DNA from: UBA1268 sp965662195
Lineage (GTDB): Bacteria; Planctomycetota; Planctomycetia; Pirellulales; UBA1268
Direction: 5' to 3'
Length of the DNA: 64,000 bases
NCBI GenBank assembly: GCA_965662195.1
Contig: CBFIHA010000001.1
Span: 1 to 64,000, forward strand
The notes below the pieces were generated by a model, which made no database searches, was not told where the DNA came from, and saw nothing but the letters and a program-made list of their open reading frames with translations. Of the stretch, positions 46,735-56,012 are shown one piece after another. Position 1 is the first letter of the stretch. Each line of letters starts with the position of its first letter. Position numbers and translations under genes: made by a program.

Positions 46735-47589
46735 GTGAGCATTCATCCCCTGGCCTCGGTGAGCCCGGAAGCCGAACTCGGCGTCGGCGTGAGCGTGGCG
46801 GCTTTCGCGACAGTCGAAGCGAATGTTCGGCTCGGCGACTACTGCTCGGTAGCCGGCGGGGCGGTGATCAAATCGGGCAGCCGGATCGGCTGCCACAACG
46901 AAATCTGCGAACATACGGTGATTGGCGGCCGCCCCCAGCATGTCGCCCGGCCAGATGATATTGGCACCATTGTGATCGGTGACCACAACGTCTTTCGCGA
47001 GGGCGTGACGATCCACCGGGCCCTCAAGGCAGACAGCCAAACGCTGGTCGGCAGCCACAACTACCTGATGGCTGGGAGCCATCTCGGGCACGATGCTTGC
47101 CTTGGCAACAGCTGCATTCTTGCCAACAACGCCCTGCTCGGTGGCCACGTGACCATTGAGGACCGGGCCTTCGTCTCAGGTGCGGTAGCGGTTCATCAAT
47201 TCTGTCGGGTTGGCCGCTTCGCCATGGTCGGCGGCCACGCTCGGGTGGTCCAGGACATTCCGCCGTTCATGCTGATCGACGGCCAGACCGGGAGTGTCGT
47301 CGGCCTCAACACCGTCGGCCTGCGACGGGCCGGCTATTCCACCGATGAAATCGCCACCCTCAAGGCGGCCTACCGGGTCATTTACCGCCGGGGGCTTCCC
47401 TGGACCGAAGTGCTCGAAACGCTGCGGGTTGAGTTCCCCACCGGGCTGGCCGCCCACCTGCACACCTTCCTCGCCGAGGGCCGCCGCGGGTTTGTTCAGG
47501 AACGACGCGGACCGCCATCACCAGCCGCCACCCTGCGGCTGCGGGTGGCCGAGGACGACAAACGGCGGGTCAGGGCCAAAGCGGGCTAG
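46735..47589 (+). CDS. lpxA: acyl-[ACP]-UDP-N-acetylglucosamine O-acyltransferase
   Basis: The 284-residue protein starts at GTG (SIHPLASVSPEAELG) and folds as a left-handed beta helix of hexapeptide repeats (IKSGSRIG, TIVIGDHNV, NSCILANNA, GGHVTIEDRAF). SHLGHDACLGN contains the catalytic His (His125 in E. coli), followed by the C-terminal helical domain (LRRAGYSTDEIATLKAAYRVIYRRGL). LpxA makes the first step of lipid A synthesis, so the organism probably has an LPS-type outer membrane. Longer in-frame starts reach back into the repeat upstream and are not supported. Repeat copies lie on both sides of the gene. Confidence 0.92.
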   Translation: MSIHPLASVSPEAELGVGVSVAAFATVEANVRLGDYCSVAGGAVIKSGSRIGCHNEICEHTVIGGRPQHVARPDDIGTIVIGDHNVFREGVTIHRALKADSQTLVGSHNYLMAGSHLGHDACLGNSCILANNALLGGHVTIEDRAFVSGAVAVHQFCRVGRFAMVGGHARVVQDIPPFMLIDGQTGSVVGLNTVGLRRAGYSTDEIATLKAAYRVIYRRGLPWTEVLETLRVEFPTGLAAHLHTFLAEGRRGFVQERRGPPSPAATLRLRVAEDDKRRVRAKAG

Positions 47590-47591
47590 CA

Positions 47592-47699
47592 GACTGTGGA
47601 GAAAGCCTGCCGCCGCAGGATGCGGCGACCAGCAACCCCAAGAACCCCCGGCTTTCTCGGGTGTTGGCCACCCGGAAAAAGTCCCTGAAGGGCATTTCG
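47592..47699 (+). repeat. 108-bp intergenic repeat, copy 2
   Basis: This begins two bases after the lpxA stop and ends 58 bp before the CheW start. It is 73% identical to 46576-46683 with no gaps. CCCG and CGGG arms around CTTTCT form a small hairpin at its centre. Confidence 0.7.
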
Positions 47700-47757
47700 C
47701 CTTCTGGTCGATGCAGGCCACAATGACAGAGCCTGATCGCCCACCGGAGGCCCGTCC

Positions 47758-48279
47758 GTGCAGCTGCTCACCTTCACTATTGCCGAGCGTCGTTACGGCA
47801 TCGACACCCGCCGGGTGGTTGAATTGCTGCCCCTTGTCATTCCCCGCCCGCTTCCCCGGCAGCCCGACGAGGTGCTCGGGCTGATCCGTTACCGGGGGCG
47901 ATTCCTCCCATCGATCGACCTTGGTCAGGTGATTGCCGGCAGCCGCTGCCAGGATCGCCTTGGGACCAGAACCATCGTGGTGCGGCTGTCTGGTCAGGAC
48001 TCAACCGACGGGGAGCAGCAGCTCCTTGCCTTGGTGGCGGAGAATGTCATCGGCATCGCCTCGGCGGCAGGATCCCCTTCCCTGCCCCCCGTCGCCGATG
48101 GTCCCTTCGGCCCGCTGGTGGAGCTGGCGGGCGACTCCGTCTCGTCCGGGGAAGCCCAGTTGTTGGCTGTCGATGCGATCCTGCCCCAGCCCCAACTCAC
48201 GACACTCTTCGGCCTTGCCGGCGGCCCGATCACTTCCGCAGCGGCCGGCAGCTCAGCAGCCCCCCCGCCGTCACCATGA
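47758..48279 (+). CDS. CheW-like adaptor (WspB-like)
   Basis: The 173-residue protein is a CheW-like fold: MQLLTFTIAERRYGIDTRRVVELLP at the start, GLIRYRGRFLPSIDLGQVI as the conserved RGxxxPxxDL motif, and LLALVAENVIGIA. CheW couples chemoreceptors to CheA. It starts at GTG and its stop overlaps the cheR ATG (ATGA), so it is the first gene of a coupled four-gene operon. Gene order B-C-D-E corresponds to the Wsp system of pseudomonads. The C-terminus has an Ala/Ser/Pro tail. It follows the second intergenic repeat. Confidence 0.8.
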   Translation: MQLLTFTIAERRYGIDTRRVVELLPLVIPRPLPRQPDEVLGLIRYRGRFLPSIDLGQVIAGSRCQDRLGTRTIVVRLSGQDSTDGEQQLLALVAENVIGIASAAGSPSLPPVADGPFGPLVELAGDSVSSGEAQLLAVDAILPQPQLTTLFGLAGGPITSAAAGSSAAPPPSP

Positions 48280-49610
48280 CACCTCCGTCCCGGCCCGCCT
48301 CCGACACGTCAGGCACCCCCGACCAGGCAGCGGTGCCGACGCCACTGCTCGCAGCCGTCGGGCAGCATCTGCGGGCCACCATCGGACTCGACATCGAGCG
48401 GCTCGGCGAGGAGACGGTCGCCCGGGCGATCCGTCGTGCCTGGCCGGATGCACTCGCGGCGGAGACTGACCCAATTGGCGACCGGCTCACAACAGGGAGC
48501 GTTGCCTGGCAACGGCTGATCGATGCGATCGTCGTCTCAGAAAGCTGGTTTCTCCGCGAACCTCGGGTCTTTGTTCATGCGGCTGCCGTCGTCGAACGGG
48601 TCCTGCAGCGGCAACCCCGGGCGACCATTCTGTCGGCCCCCTGCGCGGCCGGCGAGGAGGCCTACTCGCTGTCTCTATCACTGCTCGAGGCCGGCATCGC
48701 TCCCGACCGGTTCCGAATAGTTGGCACCGATATCAGTGCGAAAGCCATCGCAGTGGCCCGCCGGGGGAGCTATACCAACAATGCTTTTCGGGCCACCGCT
48801 GCCAATCTCCGGGGCCGCTGGTTCAGGCACACGCCCGCAGGCTGGGAAGTCGTTGCAGAGGTTCGCCAACCGGTGCAGTTCATCGTGGCCAATCTGCTCG
48901 ATCCGGAGGGCCTGGGGCGGCTGCGGTTGGCAGCTGGTGCAGCTTTTGACCTGATCTGCTGCCGGAACCTGCTGATCTACCTGACGGCCACAGCCCGGGA
49001 GACCCTGGGGCATTCCCTCGAGCAACTACTCGGGCCCGACGGCGAGGTGATTGTCGGGGCGGCCGAAACAACCATTCTGCCGGTCGCTCGCTGGCAGCCG
49101 ACCGGGCCACTCGCCTTCGGCCGGCGGCCCCATGAGGCCCCAACCTCTCCTGCACCGAAGCTGACCACCCGGCCCGTGGCCAGACGGCGATCACTGCCCG
49201 GGCCGATCCCGCCCCTGTCACTCCCTGCGAAACGAAGATCGCGGCCGGCCGCGGCCGGTCCGACTGCTGGGGATCGACCGTCTCCACCGTTGCCGGCCGC
49301 GGTCGATCCAGTGGCGGAGGCCGAGACGCTCGCCAATACCGGCGACATCGCCGCCGCCATCGCCCATTGCCAGCAGGCGCTGGAAAGAGACGCCGTCCAG
49401 CCTGCGGTGCTGTTTCTCCAGGCAATGCTCCAGCAGTCGCAGGGAGCCACCACCGCGGCAGAACGCCTGCTGGAAAAGGTCATCTATCTTGAGCCTCACC
49501 ATGAGGGAGCCCTGCTGGCACTCGCCCTGGCTGCCGGACGTCGAGGTGACACCGCCGCTGAGCGAAGGTATCGTCGGAGGGCGGCGGTTGCCGCGGAATC
49601 CGCCCCATGA
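48276..49610 (+). CDS. CheR methyltransferase with TPR tail (WspC-like)
   Basis: The 444-residue protein has a CheR methyltransferase domain: SESWFLREPRVF, the SAM site ATILSAPCAAGEEAYSLSL, RIVGTDISAKAIAVARRGSY and FDLICCRNLLIYL. A Pro/Arg-rich linker (about 285-345) is followed by TPR units to the end (VAEAETLANTGDIAAAIAHCQQALERD). CheR-TPR is the WspC arrangement, methylating Glu residues of a chemoreceptor. ATGA overlaps join it to both neighbours. No receptor gene is seen here. Confidence 0.87.
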   Translation: MTPPSRPASDTSGTPDQAAVPTPLLAAVGQHLRATIGLDIERLGEETVARAIRRAWPDALAAETDPIGDRLTTGSVAWQRLIDAIVVSESWFLREPRVFVHAAAVVERVLQRQPRATILSAPCAAGEEAYSLSLSLLEAGIAPDRFRIVGTDISAKAIAVARRGSYTNNAFRATAANLRGRWFRHTPAGWEVVAEVRQPVQFIVANLLDPEGLGRLRLAAGAAFDLICCRNLLIYLTATARETLGHSLEQLLGPDGEVIVGAAETTILPVARWQPTGPLAFGRRPHEAPTSPAPKLTTRPVARRRSLPGPIPPLSLPAKRRSRPAAAGPTAGDRPSPPLPAAVDPVAEAETLANTGDIAAAIAHCQQALERDAVQPAVLFLQAMLQQSQGATTAAERLLEKVIYLEPHHEGALLALALAAGRRGDTAAERRYRRRAAVAAESAP

Positions 49611-50392
49611 CCCCACCATCCGATGCCGCTGCCACTTCTCCCGACCGCCCCGAACCCTCGGGAGCAGGCGGCCGCCCGGCCGACTGCTGGCGGCAGATCG
49701 GCGTCGGGGGCGATCGCAGCTGCCCTGAACTCGCCACCTTCATCCACTGCCGCAACTGTCCGGTCATGGCTGAGGCGGCGACCGTTTTTTTCGACCGCAC
49801 CCCACCGGCCGGCTACCTCGAGGAGTGGCGGGAGGTACTCGAAACCCCGCTCGATGATGACGTCTCCGGCGGGCTGAGCCTGCTGGTCTTTCGGCTGGGT
49901 GAGGAATGGTTTGCCCTGGCTGCTGAGGTCCTCGCCGAGGTCACCCCCCTGCGAACGGTCCACAAGATTCCGCACCGGAGCAACACCGTCCTGGCCGGTA
50001 TGGTCAACGTGCGGGGGCAACTGCTGTTGTGCGGTTCACTGCACGGGCTGCTGGGCCTGCGACAAGCAGCAACAGCAGCGGCCGGGCAGCGGCCGACCCA
50101 CCTCGGTGCCTGGCAACGCAGTGGGCCTGAGCAGGCGCCGCCCCGAACCCCGGCGCGGCTGCTGGTGGCAGCCCGCAGCGAAGGGCGGACAACCCAGCGG
50201 TGGGCCTTTGCGGTCGATGAGGTCGCCGGTGTGCAGCGGATCGCGGCGGCCGACCTCCGTGAAGTTCCCTCAACACTTGGCAAACCGGGACAGCGGTATT
50301 CAGCCGCGCTCTTTGGCTGGCAGTCGCGGCAGGTCAGCCTGCTCGATGCCGAGCGGCTGTTCACCGGAATCCACGACCAGATTCCGCAATGA
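49607..50392 (+). CDS. CheW-like adaptor with Cys-rich N-terminus (WspD-like)
   Basis: The 261-residue protein has a Cys-rich N-terminal part (DCWRQIGVGGDRSC...HCRNCPVM), a signature seen, to my knowledge, in WspD proteins, followed by a CheW domain (LLVFRLGEEWFALAAEVLAEVTPLRTVHKIPHRSNTVLAGMVNVRGQLLLCGSL). The cysteines could bind a metal, but this is not known. ATG overlaps the cheR stop. It is 34 bp upstream of the cheA GTG. The presence of two distinct CheW proteins around a CheR-TPR supports a Wsp-type complex. Confidence 0.82.
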   Translation: MTPPSDAAATSPDRPEPSGAGGRPADCWRQIGVGGDRSCPELATFIHCRNCPVMAEAATVFFDRTPPAGYLEEWREVLETPLDDDVSGGLSLLVFRLGEEWFALAAEVLAEVTPLRTVHKIPHRSNTVLAGMVNVRGQLLLCGSLHGLLGLRQAATAAAGQRPTHLGAWQRSGPEQAPPRTPARLLVAARSEGRTTQRWAFAVDEVAGVQRIAAADLREVPSTLGKPGQRYSAALFGWQSRQVSLLDAERLFTGIHDQIPQ

Positions 50393-50426
50393 GCCGATTT
50401 CGACCCTCGACGCAGAGAGTGCTTTT

Positions 50427-52763
50427 GTGACCGACGACCTCAGCGGCTTCTCGATGCTTGAGCTGTTTCGGCTGGAGGCCGAGAGCCAGACCGAGATTCT
50501 GTCGGCTGGCATCCTCGCCATCGAACAGCTCGAAAACACCCCCCAGACAATCGAGTCGTTGATGCGGGCAGCGCACTCGCTGAAGGGGGCGGCCCGGATC
50601 GTGAATCTCGATCCCGCGGTGCACGTGGCCCACGCGTTGGAGGATGTCTTCATCGCGGCCGGGGATGGCCGGATGGCGGTGACGGCCGGCGACGCCGATC
50701 TGTTGCTGGCCAGTGTCGACTTCCTGTCGGACATTGCTGGAACCGAGGATGCTGGCAGTAGTGACTGGTCAGCCCGGGCCAATCAGATCGTCACTGATCT
50801 CGGCAGGCTGGTGGCCGCCGGGCCCGGCACCAAAACACCCGCGGCGGCGGCATCAGAACCGCCTGCCGCCGCATCTCCGGCGGCACCAACTCTTGCCCCT
50901 CCCACCGAGTCCCCGGACACGGCTACCGAAAGTCCGGTCCCGGTGCCAGAGCCACCGGCGGCGACGGCGGCGACGGCCGCTGCGACGACCACCGCCGCAG
51001 CGGATGACGAAGAGCGGGTCGTCCGCGTCTCGGCCGGAAGCCTGAGCCGGCTGGTCGGTCTGGCCGGAGAGTCACTCGTCGAGGCGCGGCAATTGCGTCC
51101 CTTTGTCGATTCACTGCTGCTGCTACGCGGCCTACAGACTGGGATCTGTGACGCCGTCGCGGCAATGGAAAATGATCTGCGGGCAACCAGCGGGCCCGGT
51201 CCGGAAGCCCAGCGGGTCAGTGTTGAGAGCCTGCGGCAACAGGCGGGGCACAGCCTTGAGCGGCTATCCCAGCTGATCGAATCATTCGAAGCCTTCGCCC
51301 GCCGTAATGAGGACCTTTCCGAGCGACTCCACCGCGAGGTGATCTTCAGCCGGATGCGACCGCTGGCCAACGGCATTCATGGTTTTCCACGACTCATCCG
51401 CGATCTCTCGCGGCAGCTCGGCAAGCAGGTGCGGCTGGAGCTCCGCGGTGATCAGACCGGCGTTGACCGTGACATCCTCGACAAGCTTGAGGCACCGCTG
51501 TCACACCTGATTCGCAATGCGGTCGACCACGGGATGGAGGTGCCGGACGAACGGACGACAGCCGGCAAGCCGGCGACTGGCACGATCACGCTGGAGGCAG
51601 GCCATCGGGCCGGCAGCCTTACCATCGTCATCAGCGACGATGGCCGCGGCATCGATGTCGAATCGCTACGGAAGCGGATCATCGACCGGCAGCTGGTCAC
51701 CCAGGCGGTGGCCGAAAGGCTTTCCGAGGCGGAGCTGCTGGAGTTTCTCTTCCTCCCGGGCTTTTCCACCCGCAACGCGGTCAGTGAAATCTCAGGCCGG
51801 GGCGTCGGCCTTGATGTGGTCCAGACGATGGTCAAGGCGGTCGGCGGTAGCGTCCGTGTCGCCACATTGCCTGGCCGGCAGACCAGTTTCACCCTGCAAC
51901 TGCCGATCACGATGTCGGTGATCCGGGCTTTGCTGGTCGACGTCGGCGGTGAGCCCTATGCCTTTCCGCTGACCCGGATCGACCAGATCCTCACTACTCC
52001 CCGTGATCAACTCGCCACGATTGAGGGCCGCGACTACGTCGACCACGATGGCACCGCAATCGGCCTGGTCCATGCCAGTGATGTGCTGGGCGTGGCCCAA
52101 GGGCCGGAGCAGCCCGACCTGCTGCCGGTGGTTGTTGTCAGCGACCGGGGCCAACAGTTTGGCATGGTGGTCGATGCCTTTCTGGGGGAACGGGACCTCG
52201 AGGTCCGACCACTCGACCCGCGGCTGGGTAAGGTTCCCGACATCAGCAGCGCGTCGGTGCTGGAGAACGGCGACCCGGTGCTGATCATCGATGTCGAGGA
52301 TCTGGTGCGTTCGATCGACAGCCTGCTGACCGGCCGGGGGCTTTCGCCAATCGATGCCGCCCGCGAAGAACTGGCCAGCAGCCAAGTGAAACGGGTGCTG
52401 GTGGTGGACGACTCGATCACCGTGCGGGAACTGGAGCGGCAGCTCCTGCAGGCCCGTGGCTATCAGGTCGATGTCGCAGTCGACGGCAAGGACGGCTGGA
52501 ACGCCTTCCGGAGCACGCCCTACGACCTCGTTGTCAGCGACGTCGACATGCCGCGGATGGACGGCATCGGCCTGGTAACGCTCATCAAGACTGACGCCCA
52601 GCGGAGCCATGTGCCGGTGGTGATCGTCTCGTACAAGGATCGCGAGGCGGATCGGCTGCGCGGCCTTGAGGCCGGCGCTACCCGCTACCTGACCAAGAGC
52701 AGCTTCCACGATGAGACCTTTCTCGACACCATCGTCGAACTCATCGGTGAGCCGACCGACTGA
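50427..52763 (+). CDS. CheA-REC hybrid histidine kinase (WspE-like)
   Basis: The 778-residue protein has an Hpt domain (His50 in AAHSLKGAAR), a long Ala/Pro/Thr linker with no recognisable P2, a dimerisation helix pair, a HATPase domain (HLIRNAVDHGME and SDDGRGID), a CheW-like P5 domain (about 485-620), and a C-terminal receiver (from about 654) with phosphoacceptor Asp705 in VVSDVDMPRMDG and Lys in YLTKSSF. CheA-REC with two CheWs and CheR-TPR is the WspBCDE set; Wsp signals to a diguanylate cyclase, absent here. GTG 50427 is chosen because earlier in-frame codons would lie inside the CheW gene. Its 3' end overlaps the convergent amidase by 23 bp. Confidence 0.9.
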   Translation: MTDDLSGFSMLELFRLEAESQTEILSAGILAIEQLENTPQTIESLMRAAHSLKGAARIVNLDPAVHVAHALEDVFIAAGDGRMAVTAGDADLLLASVDFLSDIAGTEDAGSSDWSARANQIVTDLGRLVAAGPGTKTPAAAASEPPAAASPAAPTLAPPTESPDTATESPVPVPEPPAATAATAAATTTAAADDEERVVRVSAGSLSRLVGLAGESLVEARQLRPFVDSLLLLRGLQTGICDAVAAMENDLRATSGPGPEAQRVSVESLRQQAGHSLERLSQLIESFEAFARRNEDLSERLHREVIFSRMRPLANGIHGFPRLIRDLSRQLGKQVRLELRGDQTGVDRDILDKLEAPLSHLIRNAVDHGMEVPDERTTAGKPATGTITLEAGHRAGSLTIVISDDGRGIDVESLRKRIIDRQLVTQAVAERLSEAELLEFLFLPGFSTRNAVSEISGRGVGLDVVQTMVKAVGGSVRVATLPGRQTSFTLQLPITMSVIRALLVDVGGEPYAFPLTRIDQILTTPRDQLATIEGRDYVDHDGTAIGLVHASDVLGVAQGPEQPDLLPVVVVSDRGQQFGMVVDAFLGERDLEVRPLDPRLGKVPDISSASVLENGDPVLIIDVEDLVRSIDSLLTGRGLSPIDAAREELASSQVKRVLVVDDSITVRELERQLLQARGYQVDVAVDGKDGWNAFRSTPYDLVVSDVDMPRMDGIGLVTLIKTDAQRSHVPVVIVSYKDREADRLRGLEAGATRYLTKSSFHDETFLDTIVELIGEPTD

Positions 52764-54219
52764 ATCCGGCAGCCGCCTCGATGGTGGCCATCAGATCGAG
52801 CACCGTCCGCTCGGCCACCGGACCTGTCTCCAACCCCAGCAGTTGCACCCCGACGGGGAGGCCGGCGCTGCCGCGGTCAGTGGCGGCGGCAGCCCGCTCA
52901 ACCCGGTCGAGGCTCCAGGAGCGGCAGGCCTGCTCGGTCGCCGCAACCCGGGTCACCGGCACGACGCCGGCCGGTAGGTCGACCAGGTTGGCCAGCAGGC
53001 AGGGCGAGGCGGCCGCCACCAGCCGGGCGGCGGTACCATGCCGCAGGGCCGGCACCGCCGAAACCGGGCAGAGCACGGCGGTGAACCGCTCCTGCAGCCG
53101 GGCGAGCCGCTCGACCACCGCGGCCCGCCGCTCCAGCAGCCAATCCCAGCCCGCCGCATCCCGTGGGCCGGTGGCCCGCAGGGCTGTCGCCTCGACACGA
53201 CCGCCCAATAGCCGTAGCACCGCTGCCAGGGGCGGCCGGACCGCGCGGGGCAGACCGGCGATCCGCAACAGCCGGGCAATCTCCGGCAGCGGCCGGTCCC
53301 CGGCAAAGAGCCGCCAGATGTCCCGGCCACCGTCGGCAGAGAGCAGCCCGAACATCAGCCAGGCCGCATCGACCGCCAGGCTGTCGTCGACCAGTTCAAC
53401 CTGGTGGCCAGCCCCGCGGAGGATCTCGGCTGCCTCAGCCAGACCGCGCCGCACCGCCGCTGAAGGAGGCAGGGGCCCGCCCCTTTCCCAGACCGCGATC
53501 CGCAGGCCACCCGGCGGTGGCCCCGACCGTTCCGGCACTACCCCAAAGGCATCGGCAGCCAGCACCAGATCGGCCACCCGGCCGGCGAGAAATCCCGCCC
53601 GCGAGGCTATCAGGTCGAAGCCCGGCAGGGTGTCAAAGCTGCCGCCGTTGCCCAGCCGGGCCGACGACGGCAGCAGGGCCGGAATGCCACAGGCGTGGGC
53701 CGGCTGGCGGACGCTGCCGGCCAGATCGTTGCCGATCGCCAGCGGCACAACCCCGGCTGCGACGAGCGCCGCGTCACCGCCGCTTGAGCCCCCGGGGCTG
53801 CGGTCGGGCCGCTCGGGATGATTCGTGCGGCCCCAGACCGGATTGACGGTCTCATGCAGGTACATCGCCTGCGGCACGTTCGCCTTGCCGACCACGATGC
53901 CACCGAGAGACCGCAGCCGGGCGACAATCGGAGCGTCGGCCTGATCAAACTGGTCGCGGCGGGCAGGGATGCCGAGGGTGGTTCTCAGGCCCCGCACCCC
54001 AAAACATTCCTTGATGCTCACCGGCAGACCGGCCAGTGGCAGCATCGGGTCCACGTTCTCTGCCACCACGGCCGCCTCAGCAGGCTGCGGTTGGATCAGG
54101 GCATTGAGCCGCTGGTGCGTCGCTGCAAACCGCCGCAGATGCTCGGCCAGCACCTCGCGGGGCGCGGCGGCCCCCGCCCGAACCGCCGTCACGATGTCAG
54201 TCGCTGATTCCACCGGCAT
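52741..54219 (-). CDS. amidase-signature family hydrolase
   Basis: The 492-residue protein carries the amidase-signature triad: Lys in LPVSIKECFGV, cis-Ser in SPGGSSGGDAALVAAG, and nucleophile Ser in GNDLAGSVRQPAHACG. Length and order match amidases and GatA-like enzymes, but without GatB/GatC neighbours a role in tRNA amidation is unlikely. GGGAGG directly abuts the ATG; a GTG two codons downstream has better spacing and may be the true start. Longer in-frame ORF to 54363 overlaps the M32 gene and is rejected. It is 43 bp after the M32 carboxypeptidase gene, a probable operon. Confidence 0.85.
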   Translation of the reverse strand: MPVESATDIVTAVRAGAAAPREVLAEHLRRFAATHQRLNALIQPQPAEAAVVAENVDPMLPLAGLPVSIKECFGVRGLRTTLGIPARRDQFDQADAPIVARLRSLGGIVVGKANVPQAMYLHETVNPVWGRTNHPERPDRSPGGSSGGDAALVAAGVVPLAIGNDLAGSVRQPAHACGIPALLPSSARLGNGGSFDTLPGFDLIASRAGFLAGRVADLVLAADAFGVVPERSGPPPGGLRIAVWERGGPLPPSAAVRRGLAEAAEILRGAGHQVELVDDSLAVDAAWLMFGLLSADGGRDIWRLFAGDRPLPEIARLLRIAGLPRAVRPPLAAVLRLLGGRVEATALRATGPRDAAGWDWLLERRAAVVERLARLQERFTAVLCPVSAVPALRHGTAARLVAAASPCLLANLVDLPAGVVPVTRVAATEQACRSWSLDRVERAAAATDRGSAGLPVGVQLLGLETGPVAERTVLDLMATIEAAAGFSRSAHR

Positions 54220-54262
54220 CCTCCCTGAATGCGCACCCGATTTCCTGCCCCCCGTCCGCCGC

Positions 54263-55840
54263 TCAACCGGCTGCGGCCGTCGGCAACGAGTCGGACAGAC
54301 CGTGAACGGGCCCGTACCGCCGCTGGAGGCTCTCGACCAGAAACCGCTCGCTGACCGGCTCACCCGAGACCTGCTCGACCAACGCCTCGGCCGTCAGGCA
54401 GCGGCCATGGGCATGCACCTGCTGCCGCAGCCAGACCAGCAGCGGCTGGAAGTCGCCGCTGGCGATCTGCTGGTCGAGATCGCCGACGGCCCGTTCGGCG
54501 GCGGCCATTAGCTGGGCTGCAAAGATGTTGCCGAGGGCGTAGGTCGGAAAATAGCCGATCAGCCCTGCCGGCCAGTGGATGTCCTGCAGCACCCCTTCGG
54601 CTGCCGAGTTGGGCCGCAGGCCGAAGTCGGCCTCAAACCGGTCATCCCAGGCAGCAGGCAGATCGGCGACCGCCAGATCACCGGCAATCACGGCCCGCTC
54701 CAGGTCGAACCGCAGCATCACATGCAGGTTGTAGGTGACCTCATCGGCCTCAACCCTGATGAAACTGGGCCGCACGGTCCGCACCGCGGCCGCCACGTCG
54801 GCCGGTGTCGTCTCCGACAGGGCCGCCGGGAAGGCGTCACGGGCAAGGGGAAAACACCAGTCCCAGAAGCTGGCGGAACGACCGACCAGGTTTTCCCACA
54901 GCCGCGACTGCGACTCGTGAATGCCCAGCGATGCGGCCTCGCCGGGTGGCAGCCCGAACCAGCCGGCCGGGAGTCCCTGTTCATAAAGCCCATGCCCCGC
55001 CTCGTGGAGCACGCTGTAGAAGGCCGTCGGCAGAAACTGCTCGTCCCAGCGGGTGGTGAGCCGACAGTCGTCCGGTCCCAGCGTCGAACAGAACGGATGC
55101 ACGGTGGTGTCGAGTCGGCCCCGCCCGAAGTCGAAGCCGATCCGCTCGGCCACCAGCTGCACAAACTGCTGCTGGGCCGCCAGCGGGAAATGCCCCCGCA
55201 GCACCGCGTCACTCGGCTTCACGGCCGCCTCCGAGCAGGCCCGCACCAGCGGCACGATTGCGGCCCGGAGCTGATGAAACCGCTGCTGCACTGCTGGCCA
55301 ACGGGCCCCCGGCTCGTAGTCATCCATCAGCGCATCGTACGGCTCGAGTTCCGGCCGCTGGCAGGCGGCCTGCTCACGCTTGAGGGCGAACATCTGGGTC
55401 AGGTGAGGTGCCAGCAGCTTCCAGTCGGAAGCCGCAAGGGCTCGGGTCCAGGCCTGCTGGGCCTCGATTGCCGTCCGCGCAAGCGCCTCGACCAGCCGGC
55501 TGGGCAGCCGGGACTGCTTGACGAAGTCCTCGTGCAACAGCCTGATCGTCGCCCGCACTGCGGCCGATCCGCTGGCGGCCAGCTCACTCTCTGCTAGCCG
55601 GGCAAGCCGTTCCCCCTGCGCAGGATCGATCCGCCGGGCGTGGACAACCGCCGCCATGGCAGCCGCCTGATCGGCACGAAAGCCGCCTGCCTGAGGCGGC
55701 AGCATCGTCTGCTCGTCCCAGTGCACCAGCGACTCGACCGTGGCCAGCACGGCCACCTCGCGGGCATGGACGCAGGCGGCGACGAAATCGGCAGCCAGTG
55801 GACTGCCGGCAACGGCGGCCGACCAATCAGATTCACTCAT
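54263..55840 (-). CDS. M32 carboxypeptidase (Taq-type)
   Basis: The 525-residue protein has the metal site HEAGH at about 279-283 (VLHEAGHGLYEQGLP), followed by SLGIHESQSRLWENLVGRS with the third ligand, and VEADEVTYNLHVMLRFDLE, all diagnostic of M32 carboxypeptidases. It removes C-terminal residues from peptides and is cytoplasmic, with no signal peptide. ATG 55840 follows GGGAC; longer in-frame starts run through the divergent deacetylase gene. It is upstream of the amidase on the same strand. Confidence 0.9.
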   Translation of the reverse strand: MSESDWSAAVAGSPLAADFVAACVHAREVAVLATVESLVHWDEQTMLPPQAGGFRADQAAAMAAVVHARRIDPAQGERLARLAESELAASGSAAVRATIRLLHEDFVKQSRLPSRLVEALARTAIEAQQAWTRALAASDWKLLAPHLTQMFALKREQAACQRPELEPYDALMDDYEPGARWPAVQQRFHQLRAAIVPLVRACSEAAVKPSDAVLRGHFPLAAQQQFVQLVAERIGFDFGRGRLDTTVHPFCSTLGPDDCRLTTRWDEQFLPTAFYSVLHEAGHGLYEQGLPAGWFGLPPGEAASLGIHESQSRLWENLVGRSASFWDWCFPLARDAFPAALSETTPADVAAAVRTVRPSFIRVEADEVTYNLHVMLRFDLERAVIAGDLAVADLPAAWDDRFEADFGLRPNSAAEGVLQDIHWPAGLIGYFPTYALGNIFAAQLMAAAERAVGDLDQQIASGDFQPLLVWLRQQVHAHGRCLTAEALVEQVSGEPVSERFLVESLQRRYGPVHGLSDSLPTAAAG

Positions 55841-56012
55841 GTTCCAGTCCCTGGTGGATGTGCGGGCGTGGCCCGCGGCCGTGGCGGCCGTGCCCCGCGG
55901 GTACCGCCGGGTGCGGCCAGTTTCATGCTGCAGCACCGCTGCCAGAGTATGCTGCGCCGGTTCCGCGCGACAATGACCCGCGTGCGGCGACTGCCTGCCA
56001 GCGAGGCCTGCC

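Noticed and set aside
54220..54363. Longer N-terminus for the amidase
   Set aside because: It would overlap the M32 gene by about 100 bp and adds residues without amidase similarity.
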